Below are positions 1-9,632 of a stretch of 64,000 nt of DNA, piece by piece. Position numbers and translations under genes: made by a program. The number at the start of each line of letters is the position of its first letter. Position 1 is the stretch's first letter. This DNA is from an uncultured Clostridia bacterium (lineage in GTDB: Bacteria; Bacillota; Clostridia; TANB77; CAG-508), in the NCBI GenBank assembly GCA_934130085.1, contig CAKOXK010000002.1, positions 101,473 to 165,472 on the forward strand. Reading direction: 5' to 3'. The notes under the pieces are model-generated. The model had not been told where the DNA came from. It saw only the letters and a program-made list of their open reading frames with translations, and searched no databases.

Positions 1-452
1 TTACACCAGGGCTTATAACAGATTTAGGTATAAAAGATGCTAATAATATGGGAGCCGCAATGGCTCCAGCCGCCCTTTCAACATTGCTATCACATTTCAA
101 AGATACAAAAAGAACCCCAGATTACTATGATGCAATTTTTACAGGTGATTTAGGTTATATTGGAAAAGATATTTTAATAGAACTTGCCGCTGAACACGGG
201 TATGATATTTCAAAAAGATACAATGATTGCGGTGTTTTAATGTTTGATAAAGAAAAGCAAGACACACTTGCAGGTGGAAGTGGTTGTGCATGTATTGCAA
301 CAACATTTTCTGGCTATATTTATAAAATGCTTAAAGACAAAAAATTAAAAAAAGTTTTGCTCATCGCAACAGGTGCATTAATGAATGCAACATCATCTCA
401 GCAAGGTGAAACAATCCCTGGTATTGCCCATGCAATATCAATTGAAGTTTAA
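1..452 (+). CDS. spoVAD: Stage V sporulation protein AD, C-terminal part (partial)
   Basis: The reading frame is open from base 3 to the stop at 450-452, so the window begins inside the gene. The visible ~149 residues match the C-terminal half of SpoVAD, a thiolase-fold protein of the SpoVA channel complex that moves dipicolinic acid across the spore inner membrane. Recognisable stretches are TPGLITDLGIKDANNMGAAM, the FTGDLGYIGKDIL segment and the GSGCAC motif near the end. The next gene is spoVAE, the expected order in Clostridia. Family assignment is by sequence recognition; the upstream part lies outside the window. Confidence 0.93.
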   Translation, partial: TPGLITDLGIKDANNMGAAMAPAALSTLLSHFKDTKRTPDYYDAIFTGDLGYIGKDILIELAAEHGYDISKRYNDCGVLMFDKEKQDTLAGGSGCACIATTFSGYIYKMLKDKKLKKVLLIATGALMNATSSQQGETIPGIAHAISIEV

Positions 453-630
453 AGCTTAAATTTTAGTACTTTAAGATTTAAATTTCAAAGTTCAAAATAT
501 ATAAGGCTTGAATTTCAAACAATAAAATATAGTGGTATAAGACTTAAAATTCAAAATATAAGAGCATAAGTAAAAAAACGATCTTTAAGATTAAAATTTC
601 AAAAATCAATGTTTAAGAATAGAGGTTTTT

Positions 631-1023
631 ATGGAAAGTTATTTAAAATCAATTAACTGGCAGACGATGTTATTTGCATTTTTAGTTGGAGGAATCCTTT
701 GTGTAATTGGTCAAATTTTAATAGATAAAACAAAACTTACTCCAGCAAGAATTCTTGTGATTTATGTAACAACCGGTGTTATTTTAGGAGCTCTTGGAAT
801 ATACAAAAAATTAGTTGACATTGCAGGATGTGGAGCAACGGTTCCCTTAACTGGCTTCGGCTATAATTTGGCCAAAGGAACAATGGAAGCAGTAAAGGAA
901 CAGGGATTACTTGGAGCATTTATAGGTGGGGTCAAATCCTCTGCAGGTGGAATTGCAGCTGCTGTATTCTTCGGATATATTGCATCTCTTTTAGCGAAAC
1001 CAAAAATCAAGAGTACAAAATAA
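631..1023 (+). CDS. spoVAE: Stage V sporulation protein AE
   Basis: This 130-residue integral membrane protein has about four hydrophobic segments and the SpoVAE signature GCGATVPLTGFGYNLAKG. SpoVAE is a membrane subunit of the SpoVA channel that handles dipicolinic acid during sporulation and germination. An AGAGG ribosome-binding site precedes the ATG. It follows spoVAD after a 178-bp A+T-rich gap holding degenerate repeats of the type AAGATTAAAATTTCAAA, longer than the usual tight spacing in this operon. A dispersed structured repeat follows immediately and may end transcription. Confidence 0.93.
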   Translation: MESYLKSINWQTMLFAFLVGGILCVIGQILIDKTKLTPARILVIYVTTGVILGALGIYKKLVDIAGCGATVPLTGFGYNLAKGTMEAVKEQGLLGAFIGGVKSSAGGIAAAVFFGYIASLLAKPKIKSTK

Positions 1024-1046
1024 GACTACAAAATACTGATTACAAA

Positions 1047-1189
1047 AAAGATTTAATATTATGTTGTTCTCGAAGCCTTGTTCGTTTTTTTCTTCGTTAG
1101 TCAAACTTAACTTGCGGAAGAAAAAAACATTCGCGCTACGCTTGATCGCTAACGCGGCTTTTTCGAACAATATAATATTAAATCTTTTT
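1047..1189 (-). repeat. Dispersed ~130-bp structured repeat, copy a
   Basis: The copy has long terminal inverted repeats (AAAAGATTTAATATT at the left edge and its complement at the right). An inner hairpin is formed by a TTTCTTCGTTAGTC-type arm and its GGAAGAAA partner, and a conserved TTGATCGCTAACGCGG-type segment is present. The same family recurs at 38443-38577, 44219-44357, 46614-46746 and 51210-51342, plus a fragment at 46752-46814. Here, as in copies b and c, it is inverted relative to copies d-f. Short ORFs across it on both strands are artefacts of the palindrome. Confidence 0.85.
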
Positions 1190-1322
1190 ATTTTAAAATC
1201 TTTATTTATTTTAAAATCTTTATTTATTTCAATATCCATATTAAAATAAATTTTTAGAATTATAATATTAATCCTCTAATGATTATATATTTAAATTCTA
1301 AGCATCAAAACATAACTATGCC

Positions 1323-1371
1323 AAAAAAAGAATATATATGCAATTATACTTAGCACATATATCCTTTTTTA
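1323..1371 (-). terminator. Terminator of the trmD-rplS operon
   Basis: A hairpin with arms around ATATATG/CATATAT is flanked by A-runs and T-runs on both sides, so it can work for either strand. It lies just past the rplS stop codon. Confidence 0.7.
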
Positions 1372-1377
1372 CATACA

Positions 1378-1857
1378 TTATTCAGCTTTTGGAGCTTCTT
1401 CTTTAACTTCAGCATTTTCTACTGGAGTTTCAGCTGTTTCGTCTGCTGCTTTTACTTCTTCTACCTTTTCAGGAATTTCTTCTTTGATAATGATATCATC
1501 TCTATTTAAGTTAGCTCCGATATCTTCCTTTGTCTTAGAAGCTTTTCCTACTCTATCTCTTAAATAATATAATTTAGCTCTTCTAACCTTTCCTACTCTT
1601 ATTACTTCGATTTTTTCAACTAGTGGAGAGTGTAATAAGAATGTTTTTTCAACTCCTACTCCATAAGCTACTCTTCTAACAGTGAATGTTTCATTTAATC
1701 CACCATTTTGTTTTTTGATAATGATTCCTTCAAATACTTGGATTCTTTCTCTGTTTCCTTCTTTAATTCTTTGATGAACTCTTACTGTATCACCAACTTT
1801 AATATCAGGAACTTTGTTTTTTAATTGTTCATGTTCAATTGAATTAATAATATCCAT
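1378..1857 (-). CDS. rplS: Large subunit ribosomal protein L19 with acidic C-terminal extension
   Basis: Residues 1 to ~118 are a standard bL19 (IKVGDTVRVHQRIKEGNRER, VRVAYGVGVEKTF-type core, KVRRAKLYYLRDRVGKA), which sits at the 30S-50S interface. Typical bL19 is about 115 residues; this one is 159. The extra ~40 residues are rich in Glu, Ala, Val and Pro and look disordered. The start codon overlaps the trmD stop (TAATG), so translation is probably coupled. It is the last gene of the ylxM-ffh-rpsP-khpA-rimM-trmD-rplS operon. Confidence 0.97.
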   Translation of the reverse strand: MDIINSIEHEQLKNKVPDIKVGDTVRVHQRIKEGNRERIQVFEGIIIKKQNGGLNETFTVRRVAYGVGVEKTFLLHSPLVEKIEVIRVGKVRRAKLYYLRDRVGKASKTKEDIGANLNRDDIIIKEEIPEKVEEVKAADETAETPVENAEVKEEAPKAE

Positions 1858-2558
1858 TATTTGACTCCTTTCTTAATACTTTTTATTTGATCTTCATTTA
1901 AAAGATCTTTTCTTTTTTTTAATGTTTCAATTAACGATTGTTCTTGTCTCCACTTTTCAATTTCTTGGTGATTACCAGATGTTAAAACCTCTGGTACTTT
2001 TTCGCCTTCAAATTCAAGTGGTCTTGTATATTGAGGATACTCAAGTAAATTGTTTGAAAATGACTCCTCATCAGTAGAGCCTTCACTTAAAACTCCTTTA
2101 ACATATCTTGATACAGAATCTATTAAAATCATTGCTGGAAGCTCTCCACCTGTAAGCACATAATCTCCAACTGAAATTTCCTCATCTACAATTTTATCAA
2201 GAACTCTTTGGTCTATTCCTTCATAATGCCCACATAATAAAACTAAATGTTTTTCTTTAGAAAGATTTTTCACAATTTGTTGATTTAAAGTTTTTCCTTT
2301 AGGCGTTAAATATATAACTTTAGCATTTTCTTTATCATTTATAGAATTATATGCATTATATACAACATCAGCCTTCATTATCATTCCGGCTCCACCACCA
2401 TAAGGTGTATCATCAACATGCTTGTGCTTATCTTTTGAGAAATCTCTTATATTTATTAAATTTAAATCAATTAACTTATTGTTGATAGCTCTTCCAATTA
2501 TGCTTTCTTTAATTGCTGAAAACATTTCTGGGAAGAGTGTAAGTACATCAATCTTCAC
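1857..2558 (-). CDS. trmD: tRNA (guanine-N1)-methyltransferase
   Basis: TrmD methylates G37 of tRNAs reading CUN, CCN and CGG codons, using S-adenosylmethionine bound in a trefoil-knot fold. The 233-residue length is normal. Visible signatures are the start MKIDVLTLFPEMF, the segment DDTPYGGGAGM, the knot region LLCGHYEGIDQR and VGDYVLTGGELP. The start is GTG, preceded by AAGGA. It sits between rimM and rplS, as in most Firmicutes. Confidence 0.98.
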   Translation of the reverse strand: MKIDVLTLFPEMFSAIKESIIGRAINNKLIDLNLINIRDFSKDKHKHVDDTPYGGGAGMIMKADVVYNAYNSINDKENAKVIYLTPKGKTLNQQIVKNLSKEKHLVLLCGHYEGIDQRVLDKIVDEEISVGDYVLTGGELPAMILIDSVSRYVKGVLSEGSTDEESFSNNLLEYPQYTRPLEFEGEKVPEVLTSGNHQEIEKWRQEQSLIETLKKRKDLLNEDQIKSIKKGVK

Positions 2559-2604
2559 TAAAAATATATCCTTTCTCCATAAGATAAATAATCTATATAC
2601 AATT

Positions 2605-3078
2605 TTATATAAGTCCTTTTATTATATGCACTATTATCTTTTGATTCTCGATATCGATTTTCTTGATTACATCTGGTATTGCTGGAAGTAAAATATTGTT
2701 AACCTGGTAGATATCATTGGCACCAGTATTAAATATATCATCTAACTTACCAAGAAGTTTTCCCTCATCAGTGTAAACATCTAGTCCAATTAAGTCTTCT
2801 ATATAATACTCTCCTTCTTTTAATTTAGGCAAATCTACTCTATCAATCTCAATCTCTTTGTTTTTAAAATCTTCAACCAAATTGATATCATCTAACCCTT
2901 TGATTTTAATTATAACAACATTTTTTTGATTTCTTGATTTTGATAATGTGTATTCCTTGTTGTCAATATAAATTTTTGAAAGTTCATCAATATAATCAAC
3001 ATAAGGATATACTTTAAGTTCACCTTTAATTCCGAAGGTATTTACAATTTTACCAATCTTAATTCTTTCTTCTTTCAT
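2605..3078 (-). CDS. rimM: 16S rRNA processing protein RimM
   Basis: RimM assists assembly of the 30S head by binding ribosomal protein uS19. The protein has the N-terminal RimM barrel (KIGKIVNTFGIKGELKVYPY) and a C-terminal PRC-type barrel (YYIEDLIGLDVYTDEGKLLG, then NDIYQV). Its 157 residues are slightly shorter than usual. It follows khpA by 9 bp in the same operon and was placed by both sequence and context. Confidence 0.96.
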   Translation of the reverse strand: MKEERIKIGKIVNTFGIKGELKVYPYVDYIDELSKIYIDNKEYTLSKSRNQKNVVIIKIKGLDDINLVEDFKNKEIEIDRVDLPKLKEGEYYIEDLIGLDVYTDEGKLLGKLDDIFNTGANDIYQVNNILLPAIPDVIKKIDIENQKIIVHIIKGLI

Positions 3079-3087
3079 TGCACTCCA

Positions 3088-3318
3088 CTAATCTTCAAAT
3101 TCAATATCGACTTTCTTTTGCTCTTTTGCAGCAATAGACTTCATTAGCACTCTTATTGAATTAGCAATTTTTCCTTGTTTACCAATAATTTTACCCATTT
3201 CATCTTTGCTAACTTTTACTTTGAAGATTGTTACATCTTCTTTTTCTTCTTTAGAAATTGAAATAGCTTCCTTATTATTAACAAGCCCTTCAATAATAGT
3301 TTTTAGAATTTCTTCCAT
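3088..3318 (-). CDS. khpA: KH-domain RNA-binding protein KhpA (YlqC)
   Basis: This 76-residue, single type-II KH domain protein carries the RNA-binding loop GKIIGKQGKIANSIR. KhpA usually pairs with KhpB (Jag) and binds RNA, with effects on cell envelope and division genes in other Firmicutes. It lies between rpsP and rimM, its conserved position. Length and motif match the family closely. Confidence 0.95.
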   Translation of the reverse strand: MEEILKTIIEGLVNNKEAISISKEEKEDVTIFKVKVSKDEMGKIIGKQGKIANSIRVLMKSIAAKEQKKVDIEFED

Positions 3319-3345
3319 TTTGCTTTCCTTCCAAATACTTGCTAA

Positions 3346-3579
3346 TTACTCAGCTTTCTTTATTAGAGCTTTTACTGTATCAGTTGGTTGAGCTCCATTC
3401 TTAATCCATGTATTAACTTTTTCTTTGTCAAGAACTATTGTTGCAGGATTTGTCATTGGATCATAAGTACCGATTTGCTCGATAATTTTTCCATCTCTAG
3501 CATTTCTTGAATCAGCTACAACGATGTGATAGAAAGGTGCTTTTTTAGCTCCTGCTCTTCTTAATCTAATCTTTACCAT
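3346..3579 (-). CDS. rpsP: Small subunit ribosomal protein S16
   Basis: A bS16 of ~77 residues starting MVKIRLRRAGAKKAPFYHIV, with the family segment RDGKIIEQIGTYDP. I place the start at the ATG ending at 3579 because a strong GGGGGTG ribosome-binding site precedes it; an in-frame GTG three codons upstream is part of that site. The start overlaps the last 14 bases of ffh, so translation is probably coupled. Confidence 0.97.
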   Translation of the reverse strand: MVKIRLRRAGAKKAPFYHIVVADSRNARDGKIIEQIGTYDPMTNPATIVLDKEKVNTWIKNGAQPTDTVKALIKKAE

Positions 3580-4942
3580 ATTTTTCACCCCCTTCTTCTA
3601 TTATTTTATCAAGATTCATATTTTTCATCATTTTCTTCATTTGAGGATTCATCTTGCCATTCTTCATTTTCTTCATCATGTCTTGAGTCATCTCAAATGA
3701 TTTCATGAATTTATTTATTTCTGAAACTTGTGTACCACTTCCATTTGCTATTCTAATTCTCCTTGAAGCATTGAGAATTTTAGGGTTTATTCTCTCTGCA
3801 TTTGTCATTGAAGAAATAATAGCTTCTATTTTTGAAAACTCATTATCATCAACCTGAACATTGTATTGACTCATTCCTGGAATCATTTTAAGTAATGATG
3901 ATAAAGGTCCCATCTTCTTAACTTGCTTTATTTGAGCTAAATAGTCATTTAAATCAAGATCTTTATTTTTTTGTAATTTCTTTTCAAGCTTTTCAGCTTC
4001 TTCCATATCAAACTTTTCTTCGGCTTGTTCGATTATTGATAAAACATCTCCCATGCCTAATATTCTTGATGCCATTCTATCAGGATGAAACTCTTCTAAC
4101 TCATTAAGCTTTTCACCTGTACCAATAAATTTGATTGGCTTTCCTGTTACACTTTTTATTGATATTGCAGCACCACCACGAGTATCACCATCAAGCTTTG
4201 TAAGAATAACTCCATCAATTCCTAAATCGGAATTAAACTTTGTTGCAATATTAACTGATTCTTGACCAATCATTGAATCAACTACAAGTAAGATCTCATG
4301 AGGCTTTAAATTGGTTTTTAGATTCTTAAGCTCTTGCATAAGAGGTTCATCAATTTGCAGACGACCTGCTGTATCAAGAATAATAACATCATTTAATTTT
4401 GATATAGCTTGCTCTTTTGCTTGTTTTGCAATTTTCACAACATCTTTTTCATTCTCGCTAGCATAGACTGGAATTGAAAGTTCTGCACCAACTACTTGAA
4501 GTTGCTTTATAGCAGCAGGACGATAAACATCACATGCAACAAGTAATGGCTTCTTACCTTGCTTTCTAAGAAGGTTGGCAAGCTTTCCAGCAGTTGTTGT
4601 TTTACCAGAACCTTGCAAACCAACAAGCATTATAACTGTTGGTGGGTTTGGAGTAAATGCAATTTTGCTATCAGTTCCACCTAATAAATTAACAAGCTCA
4701 TCTTTAACAATTTTAATAACCTGTTGACCTGGTGTAAGAGATTTTAAAACATCTTGGCCAAGAGCTTTATCATGAATATTATTAATAAACTCTTTAACTA
4801 CTTTGTAGTTTACATCAGCTTCAAGAAGTGCAAGCTTGACCTCTCTTAACATATCATTAAGATCTGATTCTGTAATTCTAGCTTTTCCTCTAAGCTTTCT
4901 TGTAAAAGCTTGAAGCTTTTCTGATAACCCCTCAAAAGCCAT
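3566..4942 (-). CDS. ffh: Signal recognition particle protein Ffh
   Basis: The SRP54-type GTPase binds 4.5S RNA and signal peptides of nascent membrane proteins and docks with FtsY. Seen in order: N domain (residues ~1-90), G domain with P-loop GLQGSGKTTTAGKLA, DTAGRLQ and TKLDGDTRGGAA, then a methionine-rich M domain from ~310 on with RRIRIANGSGTQVSEINKF. The length of 458 is typical. It follows ylxM, its usual partner gene, and overlaps rpsP. Confidence 0.98.
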   Translation of the reverse strand: MAFEGLSEKLQAFTRKLRGKARITESDLNDMLREVKLALLEADVNYKVVKEFINNIHDKALGQDVLKSLTPGQQVIKIVKDELVNLLGGTDSKIAFTPNPPTVIMLVGLQGSGKTTTAGKLANLLRKQGKKPLLVACDVYRPAAIKQLQVVGAELSIPVYASENEKDVVKIAKQAKEQAISKLNDVIILDTAGRLQIDEPLMQELKNLKTNLKPHEILLVVDSMIGQESVNIATKFNSDLGIDGVILTKLDGDTRGGAAISIKSVTGKPIKFIGTGEKLNELEEFHPDRMASRILGMGDVLSIIEQAEEKFDMEEAEKLEKKLQKNKDLDLNDYLAQIKQVKKMGPLSSLLKMIPGMSQYNVQVDDNEFSKIEAIISSMTNAERINPKILNASRRIRIANGSGTQVSEINKFMKSFEMTQDMMKKMKNGKMNPQMKKMMKNMNLDKIIEEGGEKYGKD

Positions 4943-5083
4943 CTAAAATCTCCTCCTCTGGTTTATTTAGCATTTTTCATCTTTCTTTATTCTGTTCTGA
5001 TTTTGCTTATACTTTTTTTGCCCTTTATTTGAAATTTGCCTACAATCTGTTTGATTATTGTTCTGCCTTTTATTCAAATTCAC

Positions 5084-5431
5084 TTACGCAATTAAGTTAA
5101 GGTCTTTTTGAACTTCACTTAATATTTTCTCAATTTTTTTATCAGATGAAGAATCTTCAATCTTGCTTAACTTTGAAAGTATTAATTGAATAGTCTTTTC
5201 ATTTTCTTGTGACTTTTTCATAATATGTAAAATCTTCTCGTACTCGAAAAGTTTTGCTTCTCCTTTCTTGATTATGTCATTCACAGCCTGCCTTGAAACA
5301 TTTGTTAAATCAGCAATCTCTGAAAGAGATAAATCATCATTATAATAATAATTCAAGACCTTGTTTTGTTTATCAGTTAGAAGCTCACCATATATTTGCC
5401 ACAATATACTTACCTCTATATGTTTCTCCAT
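5084..5431 (-). CDS. ylxM: YlxM-type DNA-binding protein
   Basis: A ~115-residue protein with a sigma-70 region 4-like helix-turn-helix (NKVLNYYYNDDLSLSEIADL followed by TNVSRQAVND). YlxM proteins stand directly before ffh in Firmicutes and are thought to modulate SRP function or its expression. I choose the ATG at 5431, spaced correctly after GGAGAG, over a TTG two codons upstream. The 286 bases before it hold the likely operon promoter and otherwise only A+T-rich sequence. Confidence 0.92.
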   Translation of the reverse strand: MEKHIEVSILWQIYGELLTDKQNKVLNYYYNDDLSLSEIADLTNVSRQAVNDIIKKGEAKLFEYEKILHIMKKSQENEKTIQLILSKLSKIEDSSSDKKIEKILSEVQKDLNLIA

Positions 5432-5723
5432 AATCAACTCTCCTAAAATGCTTTAAATTTTGTGCCTAAACTAATAATTAGATTTGATACTAATTTATTT
5501 GTATTTGAGTCATACTACTCATCATAGCACACAAAAAACTAAAGCCTTATATGTAAAGCATATTTACTTTACACCTTTTTTGAAGAAAAGTCAAGAGAAT
5601 TTGAGGAATTTACAGAATTTATAGAATAGAATTGCATTTGACTTTTACTTGACGATTTATTTACTTTTTTCAAATGGAATTTATATTTTTAACTTAAAAC
5701 CCATTTTATTCGCATCATATTTC

Positions 5724-7172
5724 TTAATTGTACGAATTCTCATAATCAATTCCTTGATACAAGTTATTTTCTTTCATTATTTTTTCAAAGCAATTCATTA
5801 CTAATTTTTTATGTGCATTCCACTCTGGAGCAATTAGAATATCTTTTGGTGCATCTCCTACAATTCGGTGAACCACTATTTCCGGCTTTAAGTGTGTAAT
5901 TGCATATACTAAGTAATATAAATACTCCATTATATCAAGTGGCTGATATTGTTTTTGATTATAGAGAGCTTCAAGTAATGTATCTTTTACTACATAAGTT
6001 GAGTGAATTTTTATTCCTTGCAAATCAAGTTTATTGATAAAATTTATTGTATCAATTAATTCTTTGCTTGCAAGCTCTGATACATTCTGAATATCAAAAT
6101 TACTGCATATTTCTGACACACTTGTGGATTTATTTAAGTCACTAATTTTTTTAAATTCACTTGATTTATCTTTCAATTCGATTGTTTCTAATTCGGTTGT
6201 TTTTAATTCTGAGATTTTCGCTACTTGTTCGTCATTTTTCTGTTTTAAATTTTTGTTTTTAGATTCATTGCAATTTGAATATAGATTTCTTGTATTTGCT
6301 TTTTTTAGCGTTAGGTTTAATTTTTTAGAATATTCAAAATATTTGTGCCTATCTTCAAATGGCAATCCTAGCATAATATGCACGCATACATTTATGTTGT
6401 ATTTTCTCAAGAGTTTTACACTATTTATAAAATCACTATCTGAGTAACATCTGTTAATCTTTTTCCCAATTTCATCTGATGAAGTTTGTAAACCTAATTC
6501 AACTGTTACATCATATTTTTCTTTATATGAAGCAAGCAACTCACAAATTTCATTTGAAATGCAATCAGGCCTTGTTGCTATATCAATTCCAACTATTCTA
6601 TCATCAATAAGCGCCGCATCATACCTTTTCTTTAAATTTTCAATAGTGTCATACGTGTTTGTGAAATTTTGAAAATACACTATAAATTTATTTGCTCTTG
6701 TAGCTCGATAACTACTTGAATAATCTTTAACCTGCTCTGTTATAAAGCCATATTGATTGTAAATGTTATCATTCTCTTTACTCTTAGTTATATTTTTTAA
6801 AGAAGTATTTGCGCTGTTCAAAATACTGTTAGATGTATTATGATTATTATTACCTTGCTCAGAAATTTTACTAAAATCATTTGTTATATCAGCTTTAAAT
6901 TTTCCTATAAGTTCTCCTGAACCTTTCGCACTACAATAAATGCAACCCGTTTTGGATAATGTTCCATCTCTATTTGGGCAAGAAAAGTGCCCATCTACAC
7001 ATATTTTTAAAACTTTCTCTCCAAATTTATCTTTTAAACAATCGCTTAATTTGTTATAAATTTCGTTTTTGCCATAATTATTGTTGCAGCTTTTGTTATA
7101 TGATTTGCTATTCTTATGATTATACTCTTTATAATAATTTTCTTTATTGTTTTCCATAAGGAGATTATACAT
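5724..7172 (-). CDS. Radical SAM protein, YtqA/TIGR01212-type, with large low-complexity inserts
   Basis: After a 40-residue Asn/Lys/Tyr-rich leader comes the TIGR01212-like radical SAM core. Its iron-sulfur cysteines are in SCPNRDGTLSKTGCIYCS, followed by FIVYFQNFTNTYD, VGIDIATRPDC, ELGLQTSSDEIG and a C-terminal EIVVHRIVGDAPKD. Members are usually ~310 residues; this is 482. Two Asn/Ser/Lys/Glu-rich inserts (about residues 95-140 and 290-375) split the core without breaking the frame. The biochemical function of the family is unsettled. The start is uncertain: ATG at 7172 or a Met five codons later, neither with a clear ribosome-binding site. Confidence 0.87.
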   Translation of the reverse strand: MYNLLMENNKENYYKEYNHKNSKSYNKSCNNNYGKNEIYNKLSDCLKDKFGEKVLKICVDGHFSCPNRDGTLSKTGCIYCSAKGSGELIGKFKADITNDFSKISEQGNNNHNTSNSILNSANTSLKNITKSKENDNIYNQYGFITEQVKDYSSSYRATRANKFIVYFQNFTNTYDTIENLKKRYDAALIDDRIVGIDIATRPDCISNEICELLASYKEKYDVTVELGLQTSSDEIGKKINRCYSDSDFINSVKLLRKYNINVCVHIMLGLPFEDRHKYFEYSKKLNLTLKKANTRNLYSNCNESKNKNLKQKNDEQVAKISELKTTELETIELKDKSSEFKKISDLNKSTSVSEICSNFDIQNVSELASKELIDTINFINKLDLQGIKIHSTYVVKDTLLEALYNQKQYQPLDIMEYLYYLVYAITHLKPEIVVHRIVGDAPKDILIAPEWNAHKKLVMNCFEKIMKENNLYQGIDYENSYN

Positions 7173-7311
7173 TATAAAAACGTGAATGTAAAATTGGACT
7201 TTTCATTTTATTTAACATTTTATTTTACTTCACGTTTTATTTCCACTAAATTTTTTATATGCTGTTGGAGTTTCAAAAATGATAAGTAATTTTATTTTCT
7301 CTAAAAGTTGA

Positions 7312-8061
7312 TTACATTTTCTGCATTTCGCTTATTGTGTATTTATAATCTTTTGAATTTATTAAATAGCTTCCTACTGATACTATATTTGCTCCAGCTT
7401 CTGATACTTTTTTTGCTGTTTCAAGGTTTATTCCACCATCAACTTCAATCTCATTTTCAAGATGATTGTTTTCTATATAATCTTTTAATTTCTTTATCTT
7501 GTTTACAGTACCTTCTATAAACTTTTGTCCGCCTTTTCCTGGATGAACACTCATTACAAGCACGTTATGGATTAAAGGTAAAAAATTATAAATTCTTTCA
7601 ACATCGGTTTCAGGATTAATAGCAATACCAACTTTGCAATTTGAATTTTTTATATATTTAATCATTTCAAATATTTCATCATCATTTACATTTGCCTTGT
7701 TTTCAAACACACCCGCCTTATTTGTTTCTTTCTCATTTTCATTATTTTTTTCTTCATCATTTATACTATTGTTTTTTTCAAATGCTTCTAGGTGAAAATT
7801 GATTATTCTTGGCTCACATGATGCAAACATATCAACATATTCTTTTACATTTTTACACATTATGTGGATATCTAGTGGAATATTTGTTACGTTCTTTAAA
7901 TTATCTGCATACTCTTTCATTTTTTCAATTGTGTTATCCACAACAAACTTTCCATCCATAACATCAATGTGAAAATAATCTGTATGAGCCATTTCTAACC
8001 TATAAAATGTGGTTATTGCTTCCTCTTCTTTTACATTTAAAAGTGATGCTGAAACTTCCAT
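7312..8061 (-). CDS. rpe: Ribulose-phosphate 3-epimerase with low-complexity insert
   Basis: The protein is a TIM-barrel epimerase interconverting ribulose-5-phosphate and xylulose-5-phosphate. Seen: HIDVMDGKFV (metal-binding His and Asp), LDIHIM (second metal His), MSVHPGKGGQKF (usually NPGFGGQ) and EVDGGINLETA (catalytic Asp). Phosphate binding is by SVGSYLI. The length is 249 against ~220 for the family, owing to an Asn/Glu/Lys-rich insert at residues ~93-128. AAGGA precedes the ATG. The altered HPGKGGQ motif leaves open a closely related sugar-phosphate epimerase. Confidence 0.87.
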   Translation of the reverse strand: MEVSASLLNVKEEEAITTFYRLEMAHTDYFHIDVMDGKFVVDNTIEKMKEYADNLKNVTNIPLDIHIMCKNVKEYVDMFASCEPRIINFHLEAFEKNNSINDEEKNNENEKETNKAGVFENKANVNDDEIFEMIKYIKNSNCKVGIAINPETDVERIYNFLPLIHNVLVMSVHPGKGGQKFIEGTVNKIKKLKDYIENNHLENEIEVDGGINLETAKKVSEAGANIVSVGSYLINSKDYKYTISEMQKM

Positions 8062-8109
8062 AATAGTTTTCCTTTCATTATACTTTGTATAATATCTCTA
8101 AAAATTATA

Positions 8110-9045
8110 TTAGTTCTTTATATTCTCAATCTCTTCCTTAGATAATGAAGTAATGTCTTGAATTTCTTCTACTGAGAAATTCTTTGCTAACATTCTCTTT
8201 ACAATTTCTTGTTGTTTCTTCTTTTCTCCCAATATCTGCCCCTCTTTTAGACCCTCTCTTTTTCCATCTTCTAATGCATGAGTAATCGCATTCTTTTCAT
8301 CCATTATTGCTTTTTCTCTTAATTCTGCTACTCTTCTTAACTCTTCTTGCTGACTTATTTCATCTAAGTTCTGCATTGCTTCTTTTAATTCTTTATTGGT
8401 TTCCATTGCTTTAAAAACCTCCTCTTGATTAGGATTATCCAAAAACAATACCCACTGTGCCAATTCATTATTTGGCTCTCTCTCCAGTGTTTTCTTTGCC
8501 TTCGATATTTCAATTATATAAATCTGAAACATATCTGTCAATACTAAATTTAAGCCTGTGGTCACCTCTGTTATTTTCCATTCTGTACATATATTTTCTA
8601 GTGCTTTTGTCTTCTCTAATGGAAAATCTATTATTATTATTCCAATTACTTTGTTTAAATCCTGATAAATATTTCCTTTCTGTAATTGGCTCGAGTAAAT
8701 TCTGCTCCAATAATACAAGAACCTAGCTTCTGTGTCTTGGTTATCAACTAATTGTATCTCTACATCACATATTCTACCATCTCCTAATGTTGCTTTTAAA
8801 TCCAAAATTCCTAACTTTTCTTCTGGATATTTACCAAAAACGTGCCTGTCATTATCAAGTTTTATATCATTTATTTTTTCTTTTATTACTGATGATATAA
8901 GTGCTTTGGTAATTCCTTCATTTCCCTCTCTAAATAATGAATGAAACACAACATCAATTTTCGGTTTTAATAGCTTTTCTTTGTTTTCTTTTTCACCTTC
9001 ATTATTATTGTTTTTCTCTTTAGTTAGATTTTGTTTTTTGACCAT
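8110..9045 (-). CDS. Rpn-family recombination-promoting nuclease / putative transposase
   Basis: The 311-residue protein matches the TIGR01784 / PD-(D/E)XK transposase-like family: KPKIDVVFHSLFR near residue 28, LGILDLKATLGDGRICDVEI with the catalytic D and E-x-Q core, then a long helical charged tail ending in a SLSKEEIENI motif. Relatives are Rpn nucleases that cleave DNA and raise RecA-independent recombination. It is a single gene at the edge of the pilin-like array. Whether it helps move or shuffle the adjacent repeats cannot be told from sequence. Confidence 0.85.
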   Translation of the reverse strand: MVKKQNLTKEKNNNNEGEKENKEKLLKPKIDVVFHSLFREGNEGITKALISSVIKEKINDIKLDNDRHVFGKYPEEKLGILDLKATLGDGRICDVEIQLVDNQDTEARFLYYWSRIYSSQLQKGNIYQDLNKVIGIIIIDFPLEKTKALENICTEWKITEVTTGLNLVLTDMFQIYIIEISKAKKTLEREPNNELAQWVLFLDNPNQEEVFKAMETNKELKEAMQNLDEISQQEELRRVAELREKAIMDEKNAITHALEDGKREGLKEGQILGEKKKQQEIVKRMLAKNFSVEEIQDITSLSKEEIENIKN

Positions 9046-9632
9046 AAAATACTATCTCCTTTTAATATATTTCTACTTGCACAATCCGACTTAAAATATT
9101 TCAAAGTATACTGACATTACTCCTGCTCAAATTTATTTCAACTAATTTTATGGGATTCAATATTTAAGATAATTTTTTATTGTTTAAAACATATATAGAA
9201 AGTATATGATGAAATAAAAAAATTGAATAGCAGAGTGTATATAGAATGTACCTCCTTCCCAATCTTTTATTTAAAATTACTTTTTTCTTCGCTTGAAAAT
9301 TTTTCGATTTAATAATTTCTAGATTTATAATTCTTAGATTTAACAATTTCTAGATCTAACAATTTGAATAAATCAATTAATTTGATAACACTAAAAAGTT
9401 TTAATATAACTAATTTCATCTTGAAATCTTGAAATTCTGAAATAATTTAAGCACAAAATGTACTAAATAGATGGTCTATTTATAACATATTTTGTGTTCA
9501 ACGTAAACATTTTATGGTAATCTTTTTGAACTTTCGATTGACAAAATTCGACTTTATTTTTATTAACATATATTTATTTACGCATTTAAATAAGTTGTCT
9601 AATACAAGTAAAATACAAGTTTATTAGGATAC

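Noticed and set aside
1061..1249. Small ORFs over repeat a (both strands)
   Set aside because: They come from the palindromic repeat; similar peptides appear at other copies and have no gene features.
9164..9346. 60-residue minus-strand ORF
   Set aside because: It lies in A+T-rich intergenic DNA, has no ribosome-binding site or recognisable sequence, and is likely chance.
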